A program made the position numbers and the translations under genes. The notes beneath the pieces were generated by a model that was given only the letters and a program-made list of their open reading frames with translations, did no database searches and was not told the DNA's origin. Below are positions 25,039-36,558 of a stretch of 64,000 bases of DNA, one piece after another (positions within the stretch are counted from its first letter, which is position 1; every line of letters begins with the position of its first letter). The DNA comes from Coriaria nepalensis (Eukaryota > Streptophyta > Magnoliopsida > Cucurbitales > Coriariaceae): NCBI GenBank assembly GCA_027186245.1, contig CP114481.1, positions 32,023,501 to 32,087,500 of the forward strand, written 5' to 3'.

Positions 25039-26337
25039 GTGCATAACTTGCAAATGTTCATTGCAAGGAAACTGTGCATTCGTTTAAAATTAAAATCATT
25101 TCAATGAGTCCTTTCAAGTCAATAACTTATTTCGAAGCAAGTCGAACAAAATCTAATTTTGCACTACAGACATAACTTTTGTGCATAACTTGCAAATGAT
25201 CATTGCAAGGAAGGTGTGCATTCGTTTAACCTTAAAATCATTTCAATGAGTCCTTTCAAGTCAATAACTTATTTCGGAGCAAGTCGAACGAATTCTAGTT
25301 TTGCACTACAGACATAACTTTTGTGCATAACTTGCAAATGATCATTGCAAGGAAAGTGTGCATTCGTTTAAGGAAAGTGTGCATTCGTTTAAAATTAAAA
25401 TCATTTCAATAAGTCCTTTCAAGTCAATAACTTATTTCGAAGCACGTCGAACGAATTCTAATTTTGCACTACAGACATAACTTTTGTGCATAACTTGCAA
25501 ATGATCATTGCAAGGGAAGTGTGCATTCGTTTAACCTTAAAATCATTTCAATGAGTCATTTCAAGTCAATAACTTATTTCAAAGCAATTCGAACGAATTC
25601 TAGTTTTGCACTACAGAGACAACTATTGTGCATAACTTGCAAATGATCATTGCAAGGAAAGTCTGCATTCGTGTAAAATTAAAATCATTTCAATGAGTCC
25701 TTTCAAGTCAATAACTTATTTCAAAGCAATTCGAACGAATTCTAGTTTTGCACTACAGACATAACTTTTGTGCATAACTTGCAAATGATCATTGCAAAGA
25801 AAGTGTGCATTCGTTTAACCTTAAAATCATTTCAATGAGTCATTTCAAGTCAATAACTTATTTCATAGCAAGTCGAACGTATTCTAGTTTTGCACTACAG
25901 ACACAACTTTTGTGCATAACTTGCAAATGATCATTGCAAGGAAAGTGTGCATTCGTTTAACCTTAAAATCATTTCAATGAGTCATTTCAAGTCAATAACT
26001 TATTTCAAAGCAAGTCGAACGTATTCTAGTTTTGCACTACAGACACAACTTTGGTGCATAACTTGCAAATGATCATTGCAAGGAAAGTGTGCATTCGTGT
26101 AAAATTAAAATCATTTCAATGAGTCCTTTCAAGTCAATAACTTATTTCGAAGCAAGTGGAACGAATTCAAGTTTTGCACTATAGACATAACTTTTGTGCA
26201 TAACTTGCAAATGATCATTGCAAGGAAAGTGTGCATTCGTTTAACCTTAAAATCATTTCAATGAGTCATTTCAAGTCAATAACTTATTTCAAAGCAATTC
26301 GAACGAATTCTAGTTTTGCACTACAGAGACAACTTTT
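25039..26337 (+). repeat. Last a1-a5 cassette in the window
   Basis: Units a1 (25039), a2, a3 (21-bp block at 25370, with the variant agcacgtcg), a4 and a5 are followed by catag/cgtattc, B-type cgtattc, caagtggaacg (26054) and B units. To the right of this block I see no further tgttcatt unit and no 21-bp block. Confidence 0.9.
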
Positions 26338-27613
26338 GTGCATAACTTGCAAATGATCATTGCAAGGAAAGTGTGCATTCGTTTAACATTAAAATCATTT
26401 CAATGAGTCATTTCAAGTCAATAACTTATTCAAAGCAAGTCGAACGTATTCTAGTTTTGCACTACAGACACAACTTTTGTGCATAACTTGCAAATGATCA
26501 TTGCAAGGAAAGTGTGCATTTGTTTAAAATTAAAATCATTTCAATGAGTCCTTTCAAGTCAATAACTTATTTCGAAGCAAGTCGATCGAATTCTAGTTTT
26601 GCACTACAGAGACAACTTTTGTGCATAACTTGCAAATGATCATTGCAAGGAAAGTGTGCATTCGTTTAACCTTAAAGTCATTTCAATGAGTCATTTCAAG
26701 TCGATAACTTATTTCAAAGCAATTCGAACGAATTCTAGTTTTGCACTACAGAGACAACTTTTGTCCATAACTTGCAAATGATCATTGCAAGGAAAGTGTG
26801 CATTCGTTTAAAATTAAAATCATTTCAATGAGTCATTTCAAGTCAATGACTTATTTCGAAGCAATTCGAACGAATTCTAGTTTTGCACTACAAAGACAAC
26901 TTTTGTGCATAACTTGCAAACGATCATTGCAAGGAAAGTGTGCATTCGTTTAACCTTAAAATCATTTCAATGAGTCATTTCAAGTCAATAACTTATTTCA
27001 AAGCAATTCGAACGAATTCTAGTTTTGCACTACAGAGACAACTTTTGTGCATAACTTGCAAATGATCATTGCAAGGAAAGTGTGCATTCGTTTAACATTA
27101 AAATCATTTCAATGAGTCATTTCAAGTCAATAACTTATTCAAAGCAAGTCGAACGTATTCTAGTTTTGCACTACAGACACAACTTTTGTGCATAACTTGC
27201 AAATGATCATCGCAAGGAAAGTGTGCATTTGTTTAAAATTAAAATCATTTCAATGAGTCCTTTCAAGTCAATAACTTATTTCGAAGCAAGTCGATCGAAT
27301 TCTAGTTTTGCACTACAGAGACAACTTTTGTGCATAACTTGCAAATGATCATTGCAAGGAAAGTGTGCATTCGTTTAACCTTAAAGTCATTTCAATGAGT
27401 CATTTCAAGTCGATAACTTATTTCAAAGCAATTCGAACGAATTCTAGTTTTGCACTACAGAGACAACTTTTGTCCATAACTTGCAAATGATCATTGCAAG
27501 GAAAGTGTGCATTCGTTTAAAATTAAAATCATTTCAATGAGTCATTTCAAGTCAATGACTTATTTCGAAGCAATTCGAACGAATTCTAGTTTTGCACTAC
27601 AAAGAAAACTTTT
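26338..27613 (+). repeat. 5-unit HOR (709 bp), second array
   Basis: Copies start at 26338 and 27047 with the same 141-bp ttaacatt/cttattcaaag unit, followed by b1 (catttgttt, cgatcg), b2 (ttaaagtc, gtcgataac, gtcc) and b3 (caatgac). Copy 2 ends in a b3 with aaagaaaac at 27472-27613. This is the same HOR as at 23621, separated from it by the a1 cassette. Confidence 0.9.
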
Positions 27614-28749
27614 GTGCATAACTTGCAAATGATCATTGCAAGGAAAGTGTGCATTCGTTTAAAATTAAAATCATTTCAATGAGTCCTTTCAAGTCAATAA
27701 CTTATTTCGAAGAAAGTCGAACGAATTCTAGTTTTGCACTACAGACATAACTTTTGTGCATAACTTGCAAATGATCATTGCAAGGAAAGTGTGCATTCGT
27801 TTAACCTTAAAATCATTTCAATGAGTCATTTCAAGTCAATAACTTATTTCAAAGCAATTCGAACGAATTCTAGTTTTGCACTACAGAGACAACTTTTGTG
27901 CATAACTTGCAAATGATCATTGCAAGGAAAGTGTGCATTCGTTTAACCTTAAAATCATTTCAATGAGTCCTTTCAAGTCAATAACTTATTTCGAAGCAAT
28001 TCGAACGAATTCTAGTTTTGCACTACAGAGACAACTTTTGTGCATAACTTGCAAATGATCATTGCAGGGAAAGTGTGCATTCGTTTAACCTTAAAATCAT
28101 TTCAATGAGTCATTTCAAGTCAATAACTTATATCAAAGCAATTCGAACGAATTCTAGTTTTGCACTACAGAGACAACTTTTGTGCATAACTTGCAAATGA
28201 TCATTGCAAGGAAAGTGTGCATTCGTTTAACCTTAAAATCACTTCAATGAGTCAATTCAAGTCAATAACTAATTTCAAAGCAATTCGAACGAATTCTAGT
28301 TTTCCACTACAGACACAACTTTTGTGCATAACTTGCAAATGATCATTGCAAGGAAAGTGTGCATTCGTTTAACCTTAAAATCATTTCAATGAGTCATTTC
28401 AAGTCAATAACTTATTTCGTAGCAAGTCGAACGTATTCTAGTTTTGCACTACAGACACAACTTTTGTGCATAACTTGCAAATGATCATTGCAAGGAAAGT
28501 GTGCATTCGTTTAAAATTAAAATCATTTCAATGAGTCATTTCAAGTCAATAACTTATTTCAAAGCAATTCGAACGAATTCTAGTTTTGCACTACAGAGAC
28601 AACTTTTGTCCATAACTTGCAAATGATCATTGCAAGGAAAGTGTGCATTCGTTTAAAATTAAAATCATTTCAATGAGTCCTTTCAAGTCAATAACTTATT
28701 TCGAAGCAATTCGAACGAATTCTAGTTTTGCACTACAGAGACAACTTTT
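27614..28749 (+). repeat. Eight-unit lead-in to the 12-mer domain
   Basis: Units start at 27614 (cgaagaaag, gacataac) and every 142 bases after it. Units at 28040 (gcaggg, cttatatc), 28182 (cacttc, gtcaattc, taattt, ttttccac) and 28324 (tttcgtag, cgtattc) equal members m2, m3 and m4 of the 12-mer that follows. They are followed by two gtcc-linked units that differ from it. Confidence 0.88.
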
Positions 28750-29885
28750 GTGCATAACTTGCAAATGATCATTGCAAGGAAAGTGTGAATTTGTTTAAAA
28801 TTAAAATCATTTCAATGAGTCCTTTCAAGTCAATAACTTATTTCGAAGCAAGTCGATCGAATTCTAGTTTTGCACTACAGAGACAACTTTTGTGCATAAC
28901 TTGCAAATGATCATTGCAGGGAAAGTGTGCATTCGTTTAACCTTAAAATCATTTCAATGAGTCATTTCAAGTCAATAACTTATATCAAAGCAATTCGAAC
29001 GAATTCTAGTTTTGCACTACAGAGACAACTTTTGTGCATAACTTGCAAATGATCATTGCAAGGAAAGTGTGCATTCGTTTAACCTTAAAATCACTTCAAT
29101 GAGTCAATTCAAGTCAATAACTAATTTCAAAGCAATTCGAACGAATTCTAGTTTTCCACTACAGACACAACTTTTGTGCATAACTTGCAAATGATCATTG
29201 CAAGGAAAGTGTGCATTCGTTTAACCTTAAAATCATTTCAATGAGTCATTTCAAGTCAATAACTTATTTCGTAGCAAGTCGAACGTATTCTAGTTTTGCA
29301 CTACAGACACAACTTTTGTGCATAACTTGCAAATGATCATTGCAAGGAAAGTGTGCATTCGTTTAAAATTAAAATCATTTCAATGAGTCCTTTCAAGTCA
29401 ATAACTTAGTTCAAAGCAATTCGAACGAATTCTAGTTTTGCACTACAGACACAACTTTTGTGCATAACTTGCAAATGATCATTGCAAGGAAAGTGTGCAT
29501 TCGTTTAACCTTAAAATCATTTCAATGAGTCCTTTCAAGTCAATAACTTATTTCGAAGCAAGTCGATCGAATTCTAGTTTTGCACTACAAACATAACTTT
29601 CGTGCATAACTTGCAAATGATCATTGCAAGGAAAGTGTGCATTCGTTTAACCTTAAAATAATTTCAATGAGTCCTTTCAAGTCAATAACTTATTTCGAAG
29701 CAAGTCGAACGTATTCTAGTTTTGCACTACAGACACAACTTTTGTGCATAACTTGCAAATGATCATTGCAAGGAAAGTGTGCATTCGTTTAACCTTAAAA
29801 TCATTTCAATGAGTCCTTTCAAGTCAATAACTTATTTCGAAGCAATTCGAACGAATTCTAGTTTTGCACTACAGAGACAACTTTT
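28750..29885 (+). repeat. 8-unit deletion form of the 12-mer HOR (1136 bp)
   Basis: The unit order is m1 (tgaatttgttt, cgatcg), m2, m3, m4, m5 (cttagttc), m10 (aaacataactttcg), m11, m12. Compared with the 12-mer at 29886, units m6 to m9 are absent. A crossover between m5 and the very similar m9 (both have cttagttc) would explain the loss. Confidence 0.9.
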
Positions 29886-32800
29886 GTGCATAACTTGCAA
29901 ATGATCATTGCAAGGAAAGTGTGAATTTGTTTAAAATTAAAATCATTTCAATGAGTCCTTTCAAGTCAATAACTTATTTCGAAGCAAGTCGATCGAATTC
30001 TAGTTTTGCACTACAGAGACAACTTTTGTGCATAACTTGCAAATGATCATTGCAGGGAAAGTGTGCATTCGTTTAACCTTAAAATCATTTCAATGAGTCA
30101 TTTCAAGTCAATAACTTATATCAAAGCAATTCGAACGAATTCTAGTTTTGCACTACAGAGACAACTTTTGTGCATAACTTGCAAATGATCATTGCAAGGA
30201 AAGTGTGCATTCGTTTAACCTTAAAATCACTTCAATGAGTCAATTCAAGTCAATAACTAATTTCAAAGCAATTCGAACGAATTCTAGTTTTCCACTACAG
30301 ACACAACTTTTGTGCATAACTTGCAAATGATCATTGCAAGGAAAGTGTGCATTCGTTTAACCTTAAAATCATTTCAATGAGTCATTTCAAGTCAATAACT
30401 TATTTCGTAGCAAGTCGAACGTATTCTAGTTTTGCACTACAGACACAACTTTTGTGCATAACTTGCAAATGATCATTGCAAGGAAAGTGTGCATTCGTTT
30501 AAAATTAAAATCATTTCAATGAGTCCTTTCAAGTCAATAACTTAGTTCAAAGCAATTCGAACGAATTCTAGTTTTGCACTACAGACACAACTTTTGTGCA
30601 TAACTTGCAAATGATCATTGCAAGGAAAGTGTGCATTCGTTTAAAATTAAAATCATTTCAATGAGTCCTTTCAAGTCAATAACTTATTTCGAAGCAATTC
30701 GAACGAATTCTAGTTTTGCACTACAGACACAACTTTTGTGCATAACTTGCAAATGATCATTGCAAGGAAAGTGTGCATTCGTTTAACCTTAAAATCATTT
30801 CAATGAGTCATTTCAAGTCAATAACTTATTTCAAAGCAATTCGAACGAATTCTAGTTTTGCACTACAGAGACAACTTTTGTCCATAACTTGCAAATGATC
30901 ATTGCAAGGAAAGTGTGCATTCGTTTAAAATTAAAATCATTTCAATGAGTCCTTTCAAGTCAATAACTTATTTCGTAGCAAGTCGAACGTATTCTAGTTT
31001 TGCACTACAGAGACAACTTTTGTGCATAACTTGCAAATGATCATTGCAAGGAAAGTGTGAATTCGTTTAAAATTAAAATCATTTCAATGAGTCCTTTCAA
31101 GTCAATAACTTAGTTCAAAGCAATTCGAACGAATTCTAGTTTTGCACTACAGACACAACTTTTGTGCATAACTTGCAAATGATCATTGCAAGGAAAGTGT
31201 GCATTCGTTTAACCTTAAAATCATTTCAATGAGTCCTTTCAAGTCAATAACTTATTTCGAAGCAAGTCGATCGAATTCTAGTTTTGCACTACAAACATAA
31301 CTTTCGTGCATAACTTGCAAATGATCATTGCAAGGAAAGTGTGCATTCGTTTAACCTTAAAATAATTTCAATGAGTCCTTTCAAGTCAATAACTTATTTC
31401 GAAGCAAGTCGAACGTATTCTAGTTTTGCACTACAGACACAACTTTTGTGCATAACTTGCAAATGATCATTGCAAGGAAAGTGTGCATTCGTTTAACCTT
31501 AAAATCATTTCAATGAGTCCTTTCAAGTCAATAACTTATTTCGAAGCAATTCGAACGAATTCTAGTTTTGCACTACAGAGACAACTTTTGTGCATAACTT
31601 GCAAATGATCATTGCAAGGAAAGTGTGAATTTGTTTAAAATTAAAATCATTTCAATGAGTCCTTTCAAGTCAATAACTTATTTCGAAGCAAGTCGATCGA
31701 ATTCTAGTTTTGCACTACAGAGACAACTTTTGTGCATAACTTGCAAATGATCATTGCAGGGAAAGTGTGCATTCGTTTAACCTTAAAATCATTTCAATGA
31801 GTCATTTCAAGTCAATAACTTATATCAAAGCAATTCGAACGAATTCTAGTTTTGCACTACAGAGACAACTTTTGTGCATAACTTGCAAATGATCATTGCA
31901 AGGAAAGTGTGCATTCGTTTAACCTTAAAATCACTTCAATGAGTCAATTCAAGTCAATAACTAATTTCAAAGCAATTCGAACGAATTCTAGTTTTCCACT
32001 ACAGACACAACTTTTGTGCATAACTTGCAAATGATCATTGCAAGGAAAGTGTGCATTCGTTTAACCTTAAAATCATTTCAATGAGTCATTTCAAGTCAAT
32101 AACTTATTTCGTAGCAAGTCGAACGTATTCTAGTTTTGCACTACAGACACAACTTTTGTGCATAACTTGCAAATGATCATTGCAAGGAAAGTGTGCATTC
32201 GTTTAAAATTAAAATCATTTCAATGAGTCCTTTCAAGTCAATAACTTAGTTCAAAGCAATTCGAACGAATTCTAGTTTTGCACTACAGACACAACTTTTG
32301 TGCATAACTTGCAAATGATCATTGCAAGGAAAGTGTGCATTCGTTTAAAATTAAAATCATTTCAATGAGTCCTTTCAAGTCAATAACTTATTTCGAAGCA
32401 ATTCGAACGAATTCTAGTTTTGCACTACAGACACAACTTTTGTGCATAACTTGCAAATGATCATTGCAAGGAAAGTGTGCATTCGTTTAACCTTAAAATC
32501 ATTTCAATGAGTCATTTCAAGTCAATAACTTATTTCAAAGCAATTCGAACGAATTCTAGTTTTGCACTACAGAGACAACTTTTGTCCATAACTTGCAAAT
32601 GATCATTGCAAGGAAAGTGTGCATTCGTTTAAAATTAAAATCATTTCAATGAGTCCTTTCAAGTCAATAACTTATTTCGTAGCAAGTCGAACGTATTCTA
32701 GTTTTGCACTACAGAGACAACTTTTGTGCATAACTTGCAAATGATCATTGCAAGGAAAGTGTGAATTCGTTTAAAATTAAAATCATTTCAATGAGTCCTT

Positions 32801-33293
32801 TCAAGTCAATAACTTAGTTCAAAGCAATTCGAACGAATTCTAGTTTTGCACTACAGACACAACTTTTGTGCATAACTTGCAAATGATCATTGCAAGGAAA
32901 GTGTGCATTCGTTTAACCTTAAAATCATTTCAATGAGTCCTTTCAAGTCAATAACTTATTTCGAAGCAAGTCGATCGAATTCTAGTTTTGCACTACAAAC
33001 ATAACTTTCGTGCATAACTTGCAAATGATCATTGCAAGGAAAGTGTGCATTCGTTTAACCTTAAAATAATTTCAATGAGTCCTTTCAAGTCAATAACTTA
33101 TTTCGAAGCAAGTCGAACGTATTCTAGTTTTGCACTACAGACACAACTTTTGTGCATAACTTGCAAATGATCATTGCAAGGAAAGTGTGCATTCGTTTAA
33201 CCTTAAAATCATTTCAATGAGTCCTTTCAAGTCAATAACTTATTTCGAAGCAATTCGAACGAATTCTAGTTTTGCACTACAGAGACAACTTTT
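29886..33293 (+). repeat. 12-unit HOR, two tandem full copies (1704 bp each)
   Basis: Copies are 29886-31589 and 31590-33293. The markers in order are: m1 tgaatttgttt; m2 gcaggg and cttatatc; m3 cacttc and ttttccac; m4 tttcgtag; m5 cttagttc; m6 an A unit; m7 ending gtcc; m8 gtccataac with tttcgtag; m9 tgaattcg with cttagttc; m10 aaacataactttcg; m11 aataattt; m12 an A/B mosaic. I saw no difference between the two copies by eye, which implies very recent duplication or conversion. Confidence 0.93.
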
Positions 33294-34287
33294 GTGCATA
33301 ACTTGCAAATGATCATTGCAAGGAAAGTGTGAATTTGTTTAAAATTAAAATCATTTCAATGAGTCCTTTCAAGTCAATAACTTATTTCGAAGCAAGTCGA
33401 TCGAATTCTAGTTTTGCACTACAGAGACAACTTTTGTGCATAACTTGCAAATGATCATTGCAGGGAAAGTGTGCATTCGTTTAACCTTAAAATCATTTCA
33501 ATGAGTCATTTCAAGTCAATAACTTATATCAAAGCAATTCGAACGAATTCTAGTTTTGCACTACAGAGACAACTTTTGTGCATAACTTGCAAATGATCAT
33601 TGCAAGGAAAGTGTGCATTCGTTTAACCTTAAAATCACTTCAATGAGTCAATTCAAGTCAATAACTAATTTCAAAGCAATTCGAACGAATTCTAGTTTTC
33701 CACTACAGACACAACTTTTGTGCATAACTTGCAAATGATCATTGCAAGGAAAGTGTGCATTCGTTTAACCTTAAAATCATTTCAATGAGTCATTTCAAGT
33801 CAATAACTTATTTCGTAGCAAGTCGAACGTATTCTAGTTTTGCACTACAGACACAACTTTTGTGCATAACTTGCAAATGATCATTGCAAGGAAAGTGTGC
33901 ATTCGTTTAAAATTAAAATCATTTCAATGAGTCCTTTCAAGTCAATAACTTAGTTCAAAGCAATTCGAACGAATTCTAGTTTTGCACTACAGACACAACT
34001 TTTGTGCATAACTTGCAAATGATCATTGCAAGGAAAGTGTGCATTCGTTTAAAATTAAAATCATTTCAATGAGTCCTTTCAAGTCAATAACTTATTTCGA
34101 AGCAATTCGAACGAATTCTAGTTTTGCACTACAGACACAACTTTTGTGCATAACTTGCAAATGATCATTGCAAGGAAAGTGTGCATTCGTTTAACCTTAA
34201 AATCATTTCAATGAGTCATTTCAAGTCAATAACTTATTTCAAAGCAATTCGAACGAATTCTAGTTTTGCACTACAGAGACAACTTTT
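33294..34287 (+). repeat. 12-unit HOR, partial third copy (m1-m7)
   Basis: Seven units repeat m1 to m7. At 34288 the expected m8 unit (tttcgtag, cgtattc) is replaced by a unit that also starts gtccataac but continues as b3 (caatgac, aaagac). The shared gtcc junction marks the switch point. Confidence 0.92.
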
Positions 34288-36558
34288 GTCCATAACTTGC
34301 AAATGATCATTGCAAGGAAAGTGTGCATTCGTTTAAAATTAAAATCATTTCAATGAGTCCTTTCAAGTCAATGACTTATTTCGAAGCAATTCGAACGAAT
34401 TCTAGTTTTGCACTACAAAGACAACTTTTGTGCATAACTTGCAAATGATCATTGCAAGGAAAGTGTGCATTCGTTTAAAATTAAAATCATTTCAATGAGT
34501 CCTTTCAAGTCAATAACTTATTTCGAAGAAAGTCGAACGAATTCTAGTTTTGCACTACAGACATAACTTTTGTGCATAACTTGCAAATGATCATTGCAAG
34601 GAAAGTGTGCATTCGTTTAACCTTAAAATCATTTCAATGAGTCATTTCAAGTCAATAACTTATTTCAAAGCAATTCGAACGAATTCTAGTTTTGCACTAC
34701 AGACACAACTTTTGTGCATAACTTGCAAATGATCATTGCAAGGAAAGTGTGCATTCGTTTAACCTTAAAATCATTTCAATGAGTCATTTCAAGTCAATAA
34801 CTTATTTCAAAGCAATTCGAACGAATTCTAGTTTTGCACTACTGACACAACTTTTGTGCATAACTTGCAAATGATCATTGCAAGGAAAGTGTGCATTCGT
34901 TTAAAATTAAAATCATTTCAATGAGTCCTTTCAACTCAATAACTTATTTCGAAGAAAGTCGAACGAATTCTAGTTTTGCACTACAGACATAACTTTTGTG
35001 CATAACTTGCAAATGATCATTGCAAGGAAAGTGTGCATTCGTTTAACCTTAAAATCATTTCAATGAGTCATTTCAAGTCAATAACTTATTTCAAAGCAAT
35101 TCGAACGAATTCTAGTTTTGCACTACAGACACAACTTTTGTGCATAACTTGCAAATGATCATTGCAAGGAAAGTGTGCATTCGTTTAACCTTAAAATCAT
35201 TTCAATGAGTCATTTCAAGTCAATAACTTATTTCAAAGCAATTCGAACGAATTCTAGTTTTGCACTACAGAGACAACTTTTGTGCATAACTTGCAAATGA
35301 TCATTGCAAGGAAAGTGTGCATTCGTTTAAAATTAAAATCTTTCAATGAGTCCTTTCAAGTCAATAACTTATTTCGAAGCAAGTCGATCGAATTCTAGTT
35401 TTGCACTACAAACATAACTTTCGTGCATAACTTGCAAATGATCATTGCAAGGAAAGTGTGCATTCGTTCAACCTTAAAATAATTTCAATGAGTCATTTCA
35501 AGTCAATAACTTTTTTCATAGCAAGTCGAACGTATTCTAGTTTTGCACTACAGACACAACTTTTGTGCATAACTTGCAAATGATCATTGCAAGGAAAGTG
35601 CGCATTCGTTTAACCTTAAAATCTTTTCAATGAGTCATTTCAAGTCAATAACTTATTTCAAAGCAATTCGAACGAATTCTAGTTTTGCACTACAGACACA
35701 ACTTTTGTGCATAACTTGCAAATGATCATTGCAGGGAAAGTGTGCATTCGTTTAACCTTAAAATCATTTCAATGAGTCATTTCAAGTCAATAACTTATAT
35801 CAAAGCAATTCGAACGAATTCTAGCTTTGCACTACAGAGACAACTTTTGTGCATAACTTGCAAATGATCATTGCAAGGAAAGTGTGCATTCGTGTAAAAT
35901 TAAAATCATTTCAATGAGTTCTTTCAAGTCAATAACTTATTTCGAAGCAAGTGGAACGAATTCTAGTTTTGCACTACAGACATAACTTTTGTGCATAACT
36001 TGCAAATGATCATTGCAAAGAAAGTGTGCATTCGGTTAACCTTAAAATCATTTCAATGAGTCATTTCAAGTCAATAACTTATTTCAAAGCAATTCGAACG
36101 AATTCTAGCTTTGCACTACAGACACAACTTTTGTGCATAACTTGCAAATGATCATTGCAAGGAAAGTGTGCATTCGTTTAACCTTAAAATCATTTCAATG
36201 AGTCCTTTCAAGTCAATAACTTATTTCGAAGCAATTCGAACGAATTCTAGTTTTGCACTACAGAGACAACTTTTGTGCATAACTTGCAAATGATCATTGC
36301 AAGGAAAGTGTGCATTTGTTTAAAATTAAAATCATTTCAATGAGTCCTTTCAAGTCAATAACTTATTTCGAAGCAAGTCGATCGAATTCTAGTTTTGCAC
36401 TACAGAGACAACTTTTGTGCATAACTTGCAAATGATCATTGCAAGGAAAGTGTGCATTCGTTTAAAATTAAAATCATTTCAATGAGTCCTTTCAAGTCAA
36501 TAACTTATTTCGAAGCAAGTCGATCGAATTCTAGTTTTGCACTACAAACATAACTTTC
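34288..36558 (+). repeat. Sixteen mixed units with a 426-bp 3-mer
   Basis: A 3-unit repeat occurs at 34430-34855 and 34856-35281 (cgaagaaag/gacataac unit plus two B units). The unit at 35282 lacks one base (aaaatctttcaa) and is 141 bp. Later units include the last tgcgcattcg unit in the window (35565), a gcaggg/cttatatc unit (35707) and two cgatcg units (36275, 36417). Confidence 0.86.
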
